This document shows, piece after piece, positions 46,903-57,468 of a DNA stretch of 64,000 bases. The notes under the pieces were generated by a model, which saw only the letters and a list, made by a program, of their open reading frames with translations, made no database searches and was not told the DNA's origin. This stretch comes from Arthrobotrys musiformis (taxonomy: Eukaryota > Ascomycota > Orbiliomycetes > Orbiliales > Orbiliaceae). Both the position numbers and the translations under genes were made by a program. The stretch lies in assembly GCA_036971715.1 (NCBI GenBank), contig JAVHJL010000002.1:3938501-4002500 (forward strand), given 5' to 3'. Positions within the stretch are counted from its first letter, which is position 1. The number at the start of each line of letters is the position of its first letter.

Positions 46903-47794
46903 CCTCCTTCCCTTTCTCTTCCTCCTTCCTTCCTTCCTTCCTTCCTCTTCTTCCACTTCCCTTCCCTCCGCTCTCCGCCTTCGCCCTTCAGGTCAACATC
47001 ACCTTCAATCTTCAATCCTCATCGCTAATAATTTAATCTCGTGCCTTCCCTTTTCCAATCCAAGCCGACTCACAAAGCGACCGTTATTGTGGGTCAGATC
47101 CGCTCTGTAATCAAATATAACCCACAGCCAAACCAAAACTGGATACCTAACTTCCGTCGAACCTCGCGTTTTTATTTTTTTTATCAACAGCACCGCACCG
47201 TTTTGTATAAGGCTTGTGTATGCTGCCGCTGTTAATATCCTCAACCCGACTCGACTCGAATCTGCTCTGCTCCATTTTGATGCGCTGTACATACGGTAGT
47301 ACTGTTTTGATCTGACTGCAGCTCCAATTTGCTCGACTACATATTTGACTGATCGCAAGTCTTCTCTCCCGTCTCGACATCACATCTCTTCGCCCCCCCT
47401 TTTCCTTCCCCTTCTTCAACAATTCCTTCGCTGCGGTCATCTTATTCAATTGTCCTTGACGACAATATCCCTTTTCTCTTCTTTCCTGCGCTGATTATAT
47501 ATTTAAAAAATATAACGGGCTCTCTTCACTTGTTTTCTCGTTCTGTTTTCGAATCGACACATTCGGTTGTTGTTGATTTTTTTCATTCCTCTCTTTCACG
47601 AGACTGCTTCGCCGCTTACAATTCACAACTCCCTTCATCACAACATTTCAGCCCCCAATCTAAATACATACTCCCAAGAAAAAAGGGAATACATCCACCA
47701 GAACACTCTCGGAACCATCCGGATTCCAACAGTTAGACACCAATTATATATCTCTATCCTTAATATAACGTCTGAAAGGCGTCATCGTTGAAAT

Positions 47795-49414
47795 ATGTCC
47801 GACACAGGTAATGCGAACGAACCTAAAACCCCTTTTCCAAATCCTCTCTGAACCCTTTCTTGCGAAACTTCAACAACTTTAATCTTATAAAAACGACAGA
47901 CTAACACTTTGTTTCACGATGCCTTTGTAGCCTCTTCGTCGGTTCCTACAGCGGACCCGACATCACCGGGAGAATCTACAACTACCACACCTGAACCCAC
48001 CGAGACTTCCACTCCTCCGCCAGAAGAAACTACAACTTCACAAGGAGAAACCACAACCCCTACCCCGGAACCAACATCCGAGACTCCAACTAGTACTCCC
48101 GTCGAACCAACAACTACTTCGGAACCGGAGCCGGAGACGACATCGACAACCGAAGAACCCACATCGACGACAGAGGAGCCTTCATCTACAACAGAGCCGG
48201 AGCCGGAGCCGGAGCCGGAGACGACAACATCCACCCAAGATGAGACGTCCACAACCGAGCCAGAATCTTCGTCAACTCCCGGGGTGACGGTCATCACCGT
48301 TACACCGACAACCTCGGCTGACACAACGATCACAATCACCACTACATCGCTTAACACAGACAGGTCGACGACCGGGCTCTCCAGCAGTTCAACTCAGACA
48401 TCCTCATCTACAAGTTCTTCTACGATTTCTGCCACAGCGATCCCTTCTACTGGTGGTGGAGGTCTCAGCCAACCAGCTAAAATTTCCATTGCGATAATAA
48501 TACCAATTTTTAGTATCATTCTCGCTTTCCTTGCATTCTTCTTCTGGAGGAGGAATAAGAAGCGCAAGAATAACGCAGAAGAGCGAAGGAAGGAAGTCGA
48601 AGAGTACAACTACAATCCAAACAATGACACCTCGGGCCCTGGTCCCTCTGCACTAGCCGCTGCCGGTGCAGCAAATCATGGAGGCGATATGGCTGAGATG
48701 GAGGCTGGGTACCGTGGCTGGGGGAATACTGCAGGTGGGCGTAAAGCGTCTGCTCCCTTGTCAGCAAGTGCGGCAACGTCAAATACGGCAGGAGCGGGAT
48801 ACGGGAATACAAACTATTCCGGTGCGGTTGCCAATGGGGGACAACAGTATCAACCCCCACAACAGCCGGAGCTTTACGGTTCACCCGCTCTAGCTGGTGC
48901 GGTTCCAGTCGCCGTCGCAGGAGTTACAGGAGCCGCAGCTCTCGGCGCTACTCATTCGGATGACGAGGCGACGAAAAATCGCGATCGCCATTCTCATTCC
49001 CCATTGCTCTCCAGCCCGACAAAGCGACCCAGTACTGCTGATTCCAGTACCATCGGCGCTCCCGCGACTACTGGACCAAGTGAGTTGGACGATGGCCTTC
49101 ACAGAGGCGACTCGGTCGCTTCCTCTCGCTACACCAATGCTACCCGCCAATCCGAAGACAGTCACGAACTTCCTGGGAACGATGGACGTCGGAACACATA
49201 TGTATCAGACGGGACGGACTACTATAACGATGTAGCAAACCCGTATGCTGTGGACTATGATTACCAAGAACATGCACCTGAACAGGGCTACCACCAACCA
49301 CCCATGATCCAGCAAGTCGGGGCCCGGAGAAATACCAGGATTGAAAACCCCCCTGATACACATTATGCCCAGATGCCACGTCAAGGTACTAGCGGAATCG
49401 CACAAAATTTTTAA
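47795..49414 (+). CDS. Mucin-like Ser/Thr-rich single-span protein (Mid2-like layout), unnamed
   Basis: Two exons, 47795-47807 (13 nt) and 47931-49414, give 498 residues. Residues 5-180 are almost entirely Ser, Thr, Pro and Glu, with repeated TTTSEPEPE- and TSTTEEP-like units, so likely heavily O-mannosylated. A Gly-rich joint (STGGGGLSQPAK) leads to one helix (ISIAIIIPIFSIILAFLAFF) at about residues 189-208, then a strong basic stop (WRRNKKRKNN). The remaining 285 residues are a polar, low-complexity cytosolic tail with Tyr clusters near the end (DYYNDVANPY, DYDYQEH). This is the plan of Mid2/Wsc cell-wall stress sensors, but there is no Cys-rich domain and no N-terminal signal peptide. Family identity is not established. 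Confidence 0.85.
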
Positions 49415-49824
49415 AATATGATCTGTGCAGCTTATGGTTCCTTTTTCCTTCATCTTTTTTTTTTTTTCAAACAAAAATCTTTTTGATTCTTTTTGCTTCT
49501 TTTCCCTCTCGTCCGTTTTGTGCTTTTCGTCCATCGGCCGATAGCACACGGGTATGGATTACGGCGGGGTTCTTCTTCACTTGGAGGTATTGCTTAATGG
49601 CATGATATGCATACGCTAATGTTGTTCTAATTGCGTTACCTCTCACACACTTAATTATTCATAGCATAATCTGGGATTGGCGAACCTCTTTGGCTAGGTT
49701 CAGTTTTTTCCTTTGTCACGGAGTTTTTTCCCTTCATACTATCTTCTTCTTTGCTCTCTTGCATACAAAAAATAAGACCTTTTTGTCTTTTGCATCATTG
49801 TTTCTTCTGTCCATATTAAAACTC

Positions 49825-49848
49825 TTTTTTTTTTTTTTTTTTTTTTTT
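49825..49848 (+). repeat. T24 homopolymer
   Basis: An uninterrupted run of T in the 3' flank of the mucin-like gene. Confidence 0.9.
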
Positions 49849-50834
49849 CTCATTCTTCTCATTACTGCTACTATTACTATTATTCACTTTCTGTTGCTCC
49901 TCGGATATATTGGGAGGAATTATGTGGGACGTCATTGGAATCATTGTCGTTTTGGTTGTTTTATATCTGTTACTTTTACCATTTTCCTTTGTCTCGTCCT
50001 CTTTTTTTCCCCTTTCATTTGTTCTACGTCCGAACCGCTACTTCTTTTCCTTTACTGACCGCCCGACCGCATACTTACTAACTAACATACTAGCTTACTG
50101 TCCATTGAACTGAACGTCTAATGTATTATTCGTGGATGGCCTTGCTCATGCAACAGCCACCTGCGGTTTGCTTTCCGGCTATATTTCGAGACAAGTTTCT
50201 TGACTCACTTTCTTGATCATTCTAAATATGTGTGCACGTATGTCTACATGTACTTACATGTACATGTATATGTGCCTGTAATGTGACGATACCATGACCC
50301 GTTTCCGTTAGACCATATATCAAACAAGTGCAGTACCTATACACAGGCAAAGACGATACATACTTTGTACCTATGTACTACCTCATGGATGTAAGTACTT
50401 AAGTATGCAGCGCAGCGCACTGCGGAGAAGGCCGCTCCAGATCGATGCGGGACAAGCTTCTCAGTGCCCTGGGGGTCATGGCTGGCATCACTGGTTCCAC
50501 ACTGGTTCCCCAAGCGAGCTAGGACGGACGAAGGCTAGCGCGGGCCAGCTAGCGGCAGCCCTGGAGAGCACGTTTTCGGACGAGGCGGCCTGATTGGAGT
50601 GGTCGACGCCAAGTTTTTTGCTGGGTCCAACCTCAAAACGCAACAACATCGCCGGCAGTTGAGAGTGTCTCCATCGGGCTGCGCTTCTCCTTCCTATTCT
50701 TTGATATAAGTTTACGTACAAAATCAAATCGAGTGCCTGCAATTGAACTCCGGCGTCCCGGGGGTGGTCGACAAGCCGGAAGGACCTTTTCTTCGAACCC
50801 GAGTCATGTAAGGAAGAAGGCTCAGCTCCGGTTA

Positions 50835-50874
50835 CTAGCTACTAGCTAATTGCCTGGAGGTAGCTAGTAGCTAG
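50835..50874. repeat. 14-bp inverted repeat with 12-nt loop
   Basis: CTAGCTACTAGCTA at 50835-50848 is the exact reverse complement of TAGCTAGTAGCTAG at 50861-50874. As RNA or single-stranded DNA it would form a stable hairpin. The tract after it is T-rich, but no gene ends here, so it is not placed as a terminator. Confidence 0.9.
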
Positions 50875-51281
50875 CAATTGTTTTTTTCTCTCCCTTGAAT
50901 TCTCTTATCTGCATTGCATATCGTCTGTCCGTTGACCTGATCATGAACTGAACCTGAAACTGAACTGCGTTACATTGTGCAATCAAGAACGAAAACATTC
51001 GATTTAGATACATACATACATACATGCACTGGCCGGGATATCCCAGAACTCGAACTCTGGCACTATCCGGGTATCGTTGACGTTGACGTTGGCCTAGCTC
51101 TAAGCGATACAATTACTTCCTTTCTACGCACGCGGGTCGACTCGTCGTTTAATATCCCAATCTGCGGGCGACAGCTGTCGACGCCGTCCCACCCACGTCC
51201 CGGTGCTGCTGCCCCTCTCGGTCTCATTCTCCGCTCCGGCGCTCGATCACTCTCCTTTTCTCCCACCAGGCAGGCTGGCAG

Positions 51282-51329
51282 TATATACCTAGGTATATAA
51301 GTATATATATATATATATATATATATATA
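51282..51329. repeat. 18-bp palindrome and (TA)n run
   Basis: TATATACCTAGGTATATA at 51282-51299 is its own reverse complement, and is followed by about 14 TA units. Confidence 0.9.
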
Positions 51330-52893
51330 CTCAAAGAGATATCTGATATCTATCATCGCCTTTACCTTTTCCCGCCAGCTTCAAGCGAGTGCAGGCTCGA
51401 TTTCGCTGCCAATCGAAATATATATACCTGTCGTTCACTTAAGCTTCACCCCGGGTCTATAGGGCTTCTACTTCGGACTGATAAAAACCAAAGAAAACCA
51501 CCATTTCGATTGTTGATATATAGTCTCTATATATCTCTATCCCCCCCTCTCCCTCCCCTCTCTCACATAGTCTCCAATCTCGGGGTCTCGAGCAAGCTGC
51601 AGATCCGGTGCGCGCTTGTGTCCGAGAACAAAGGGATCCCGAATACGAGCCCGGCCGGTGACCCGCCAGATCCCAGATCATCGATCTTGCATTTGGAGGT
51701 TGCCCACCTGCAGCCTATTTCTGGATTCGACCCTGCACACCCACCCTTCCAATCATCACCGGCAATTGCAAGCACACCCACCCTTCCTCACCATATTTCT
51801 ACCCATCCTGGGCTTCCCTGGTCCCTCAATATCATTCCAGGTATGTACGGGGACCTCACATTTCGCGTTTAAACCGTACCGCTGTGACTAGTTTATCGTC
51901 ATTCAATACGCAACCTCTCGCGCTCATACGCCGTATGCCGCATTCCACATACTAACCATCCTACTCTCCAAATGTAGAGCGCGCTTCCGAATTTTTGCGG
52001 CAGGCGTGGAAACTAGGTCCCGAACGGTTGTTCCAATCCTGCAGGAAGATCCCAGCATCAGGAACTGCAGGTGACCCACCCTCTGGTGCCAAATATCAGC
52101 CCCCATTCACCAGTCAGTCAACCCTGACACAAAACGGAAAGCCTCTACCCTTGGCCAACCGAGAGGTTTCAAAGCTCCAAACAGTCAAGGCGAGTTATTC
52201 GGCGGACTCATTGCGACCATCTTTTCGGAGGAGCCCATTTGGGTACAGTCGTCACAGACCTTGTCGAGCTATTACCTACTTACTTATTTTCCCTGCTGTT
52301 CTTTTTCCCTTCGAGTCTGATACGCCGTCCAATAAGCACCTTCGAAGACAGCCCACCTCCCGCTCCCACTTTTATCATTCTAATACCTTTTGTGAATTTC
52401 GAAGCCCCTCTCTCCAATCGCAACTCTCTCTTTTCCAAATAGACCAAGCCGACTGATCAGTGCATACATATTCCCGTTTCCTAAATCAAACTACAAAGAG
52501 CGCCCTGATCAATATTCATCGAATCATCTCTTGCTATGTCACACATGGGGCTCAATCGGATTTCTTGACGTTCAATCCGCTCGGAACTATTCAAACCAAA
52601 AGAGATATATCAGTGTTCCCACTGTCGCCTTCCATCATTGGATCCTCATTCGCGAAAGGCCCGCACACACTCACCAAAAGCCCTTCCCGGCACCACAAAT
52701 AGACACACCTTCCCTTCTCGCCTCTGCTTTTCTTTCGCCATCTTCTGCCAAAATGTAGGATCCCGACTTCTTCACCTCCCATCAGTCACTGGCCGGGATG
52801 TTTCACCCGTCAAAAGCTATTTCAAGCGGCCTATATTCACCGGAACCAAGGGTTCTGCCAGAGCATTCCCTTGTCCACGTCCTGTAGCATTGA

Positions 52894-55800
52894 TGGGGTA
52901 TCGTTGATATCATTTTAACCCCCCTCCGCTCTCCGTTTCTCACTTAAAATGTGTTGCTGCATCGATGCAGAAGCCCTCAGGAACGTGTCAGACTAATTGG
53001 TATCCTCCCGGATCTCTGAGTATTTAGGAAGTTCGGCAAGCATCTACAAAAGCGACAGCTAGACATACCCGAGTATGCGGCAAGCTTCGTCAATTATAAA
53101 GGCTTGAAAAAGGTTGTAATCCAACAATTAACCCATTCGTACGCTAGAGAACAATTGCTTCGAACACGCCCCCCCCATCTCTCTACACACACACGCATAC
53201 AAACACACATACACATCCTATCCTTATTGCTAGCAGGATACTTACGCTTTTCTTCCTCTCTCTCTTCTCTTCTATAGTTGATTAAACAACTGGCCTCCAG
53301 CTCCAGAAGCATTCGCTCCGGAACCAGCCTACCGATTCGAACGCCCGAAGGCGAGATCCTCAACGACCCACAAGCCGCCCTCCATGCGAATAAAACAACC
53401 TTTTTCTTTCGACTTGTAAGACCTTGTCGGCCGCTTGCGCTATATTTCTCTCCTCAACACGAGCCAGACTTAACGGTAGTTCGCAGGACCGCGAGATCGA
53501 GAAAGTCAATGCCTTCTATCTCCAGAAGCAGGACGAGGTAACTACCTAAAATGAGGGATCGTAATTCACCATTGAACACGGCCGTTAACGCCTAAGTTTA
53601 TTTTAGTTGACGGTACGACTCCGGACGTTGATCGAGAAAAAGGATGCAATCCAATCGAGGACGGACGCGGCCGCGAAGAGTTCGACGATGTTGGTGACCC
53701 TACAAGAGGGATTCCACCAATTTGGTGTCGACTTGAATAAGTTGCAGGTACTGTAACCCAGTTCCCTTCCTTTCTTCCTATTCTTTTCTTTGCAGTTACT
53801 TTCGAGTATACCCTAAAGACCTTGGTTCCGTTCCGTTCATGGTTCTAACAGCCCATTTGTGTTGTTTGTAGCAATTCGTGGAGTTAAATGCAACAGGCTT
53901 CTCGAAAATATTAAAGAAGGTATTACACAACTTGCTAGCGTCTCCCTGAAGAGTAAAGATGGACATTGATCCTAAGAGGCTTTCAATGACTATAGTGGGA
54001 TAAATCCTCCAAAGTAAGCTTCTCCCGTCCATATTTTCCTGTTCAATCGATTGTCCAGAGTACCAATATATTAACTGTCGTATGTAGTCGCGAACCAAAG
54101 AACTCTACCTATCAAGAGCCGTCGAAGTCCAGCCCTGCTTCAACCGAGATGTCATAAGCGAATTATCCGACAGAGCGACAACAGGCTTGTTAGAACTAGA
54201 GGCCTGGGCCGAAGGCGAAAGCATTACATTTAATAGGGATGCTTACTCGGGCGGAAATAGCGACGTAGAAACGATACACACTGATGCACAAACTGAGTTA
54301 TTGCGGGCAATCTCCTCTGGGAATGCAGCATTGCTCTCGGAAACCATCAAGGGCATAGAGCCCACACCGACGGGAAGGGAAACATTAACCCGCGTATTCT
54401 TGTCTAGTATCGGGGAGGCGTCTCAGGAGTGTTTGGAAGTCCTGTTGGGTTCCAATTGTGTTAATCTCAAGGCAAAAGATGAGATTAATGAAAGGAACGC
54501 CCTCCACGAAGCGGCAAATGCCGGAAAATTGTCGATCATCAGCGCCCTCCTCGCTGCGGGTGTTGACGTTGGGCAATCTGATGCTTACGGGAGACTACCC
54601 CTGCATTATGCCGCGATGCACGGCCACGTTGATATCCTCGAGGCCTTATTGGCGGCGAATCCCAAGACGCTAGATAGCATGGACTTGGATAACTTTACCC
54701 CGCTGATTCATGCTCTTCACCATCACCAGCTATCAAATGTCGAATCACTAATAAAACACAAAGCTCGGATTAATCCGGCGAGTGAAAGAGATTACATCCC
54801 GTTGAATTTGGCTTGCCAGCATGGTTTAGTCGAAATCGCAGAAGCTTTGTTGAAGAACAATGCCCAAATACTCCCCGACGCCGAGGGTCTTTACCCGCAG
54901 CATCACGTCGCCAGGCGCAGGAACGCTTCGTCTTTGTTGGTAACACTCCAATCTTTCGGTGCTAATCTTAACGAGTTCGATAAGTTGAACGGCTGGACAC
55001 CGATGGTGCATGCAGCTAGCGAAGGGAATATAGAAAACCTCAAGATTCTCCTCAATGCTGGAGCACGCCTTGATCTTTTGGATGAGAAGAACCTCTCTGC
55101 TTTGTACTACTCGGCATGGGAGGGGCACCTCGAATGCATGAAAATACTTTTCGACGCAGGGGGGATCCTGGGTGTAGACCCAATAGAGCCACCGCTTATT
55201 AGACCTTCACCTGCGTCAACACAGTCAAGTGCGCATATGGTCTTAGATGCGGATGGTATTCCCGATCTTGCTTTGCCGCCTCCAATACTCCCACTTCGGC
55301 GATATGGGCACAATTTCTTGGATAAGAAGACTTTCGTCCAGCTCACATTCACAGAGAAGAGTTCGGACGCCATATTCTTCTACCAGCAAGGAAAGTACCC
55401 GGCTGCACGATTGACGGTATCCTCGAAGTCTTCCGACGTCATATCGAAGAACATGCTCCTACCGCTTGCGGATGACGCAAAGATTGTATCATTCCAGATT
55501 GATTCGCTCGAAGCTTTCGCCATCGATTTTGATATTTTCCCTACCTTTGGCACCAAGATGATTGCTAAGACCGTCGCATTGTCACAGATCTTCAACAATG
55601 CAAATAGCAGTGGCCATTGTGTCCTACCGCTTCATGATTCTAGGTCACGAGTCATCGGTCAGCTCTCGTTTGATTTCCAAATAATCAAGCCGTTTGGGGG
55701 TGTGCCGCTAGAGATCGCACATTTTGCACCATACTGGAAAGCTACAAGTCAGTTTGATTCACGGCCGTTAATCACGGGATCCTCTCTTTCTGGAGACTAC

Positions 55801-56768
55801 GTCCGCTTGTTTGTCCAGGTCACCCGAGATGATGTCCCCGTGCTATTCCCTACCTGGGCAGTTCAGTACGCTGGGATCTCAATCCCGATCTGTTCACTCA
55901 CCTTCGAACAGTTCAAGACCATTGGGTCAAATATCACCCAACAGCCAGAAAGCGTCATCAAAGAGAGTATCCTGGCATTCGCTACATTCGAAGACCTCTA
56001 CCAAAAGCTTCAGAATTCATTTTTATCTCTTGGAGAGGCTTTGGCACTGTTGCCGATCGACATCAACCTAAATCTCCACGTTTTATACCCGAACGAGATC
56101 GAGATCAAAGAGAAAAACTTATTAGCCGTCTCGGATCCGAATAAATATGTGGATGCGATACTTAACACCGTTTTCCATCATGCCAGGGAGGTTAGAGAAA
56201 ATGCAGCAGAGGCTGCTAGGTCCATGATGTTCTCTGCTTTCGAAGCCAGCGTATGCACGGCTTTGAACTGGAAGCAACCAAACTGTATGCCCCACCCCAT
56301 TACCCATTTAGCAACAGGAAAAAGTAGTGAGATGTTAACAGGCAGATCGTTCTCTAGACCCCGTGTTTTTCTGTAACGGGTTGAGCGAAATCGACCTCGC
56401 TTCGGCAAATTATTCGCTTTCTGATCCGGAGCTTGTCAAATACAGAAGCGTTTCCCCGATGTCGACGAAGGAGGCTGTCCGCTTGGCAAAGAATAACAAT
56501 CTCATGGGACTGATATGCTCGGCAAGGTTATTGGTAGGTTCCAGAACTCATTTTTATCTAACATCGTAATGGGGACCCTGTGAATACTAACTATCCTTCA
56601 TAGGAGATGGTTCTGGCTCTGACGCACAGCGTCAAGGCTGAAGGCTTAGTCCTAATATCACAGGTCATCGGGAACACTTCCGCGCACCCTGCATCCCTTA
56701 CAAATTTAGTTGACGGCGTTTTTATAAGAGAAGGGATACTAAGGTTTAATGAAACGATTGATATGTGA
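52894..56768 (+). CDS. PHO81: SPX-ankyrin phosphate-signalling protein Pho81 / NUC-2 (CDK inhibitor)
   Basis: Ten exons: 52894-52898, 53028-53112, 53278-53415, 53487-53537, 53607-53747, 53872-53919, 53996-54013, 54088-56284, 56358-56533 and 56604-56768. They give 1,007 residues. The N-terminal SPX domain reads KFGKHLQKRQLDIPEYAASF, VNYKGLKK, then DREIEKVNAFYLQKQDE, LQEGFHQFGVDLNKLQQFVE, and LNATGFSKILKKWDKSSK with the Lys cluster that binds inositol pyrophosphates. Ankyrin repeats follow (NALHEAANAGKLSIISALLA, GRLPLHYAAMHGHVDILEAL). The C-terminal third has a degenerate glycerophosphodiesterase-like fold (FQIIKPFGGVPLEIAHFAPY, TWAVQYAGISIP). Pho81 inhibits the Pho80-Pho85 kinase under phosphate limitation. 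The start is uncertain: ATG at 52894, or an ATG split by an intron at 52947. Confidence 0.93.
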
Positions 56769-57468
56769 AATCCATAATTTATTCTACTGCTCTAACTTTT
56801 TGTTTTCCCTTTTTATCTAATGGAGGATTGTCTCGTTTTTTCCCTTTCTTCTCGGGATCTTGAATGTTGTTGCAATTCTTTTTTGTCTTCGGCGGATTTC
56901 CCTGGGTTAGCATTTATTTTCCTTTCTTTTTGAGCACAGGAATTGGCATAATGCGGAAACACACGCACGATAGACTAGATGATAGTTTCCTTTTTTCCCC
57001 CTCTTTTAATTCCTTCCTCTTTTTTTATTATTTCTTTTTCATTTCTCATTCCTATTTCTATCTAATGATGATGAATTGCATGAGAGAGAAAAGCCGTGAA
57101 AAGGGTGCGTGTCTTGGTTCTTCTTTACTGTTTTCCTTTCCTTTGTTCTAGAGTCCGGTGGGTGAAAAAAAAGGAAACCAAGAAAAATATATATCCTACA
57201 ATCTCCATACACAAGTTCTTCTATAGTTGAAAGAGAGAAATGGGTGCGGGCGTAAAGCGTTAAGTAAGGCTTTGTTAGTTCTTGTGATGGTTGTATTTTA
57301 CATTTCCTTTCCCTCATTTGTCTGGGGGGTATATAATACGTATGTACAGGTTTCTCGCCTTCGGTAGAAGGGAGAACGAAGTGGGGGAGTAAATGATATC
57401 TTAACTTTTACCGCGGGTGTGATATGCATACACCCTTATACTACTCCATATCCCACGGTATGGAGGCC
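56769..57468. other. Intergenic, convergent PHO81 / COA1 3' ends
   Basis: About 700 nt, T-rich on the plus strand. No gene was seen. Confidence 0.55.

Larger units (their letters stand above)
44917..47794. other. Long gene-poor block 2
   Basis: About 2.9 kb. It has T-rich stretches, (GATC)n at 45558-45576, (CA)n at 45719-45744, a palindrome cluster at 46024-46067, and GA/CT-rich runs at 46830-46975 followed by a pyrimidine-rich probable leader up to the next ATG. No gene was seen. Confidence 0.55.
49415..52893. other. Long gene-poor block 3, upstream of PHO81
   Basis: About 3.5 kb. It contains a T24 run (49825-49848), a GC-richer island at about 50405-50650, a perfect hairpin (50835-50874), an 18-bp palindrome (51282-51299), a (TA)n run (51302-51329) and a CT-rich stretch from 51540. 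The last 1.3 kb is likely the PHO81 leader; it has many small open frames. None shows a recognisable product. Confidence 0.5.

Noticed and set aside
46836..46975. GA and CT repeats as a CRISPR-like or transposon terminal repeat
   Set aside because: Simple-sequence purine/pyrimidine tracts without spacers or target-site duplication.
47914..48357. 147-codon Val/Ser/Gly-rich minus-strand frame
   Set aside because: Reverse complement of the Thr/Pro/Glu repeat ectodomain of the mucin-like gene; low-complexity artefact.
50790..50815. TTCGAACCCGAGTC resembling a reversed tRNA T-arm
   Set aside because: Flanking sequence on the minus strand does not fold into a cloverleaf.
51510..52456. Two plus-strand frames of 120 and 153 codons upstream of PHO81
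   Set aside because: No conserved motif; they lie in a CT-rich, probably transcribed leader. They could be upstream open frames but not genes I can support.
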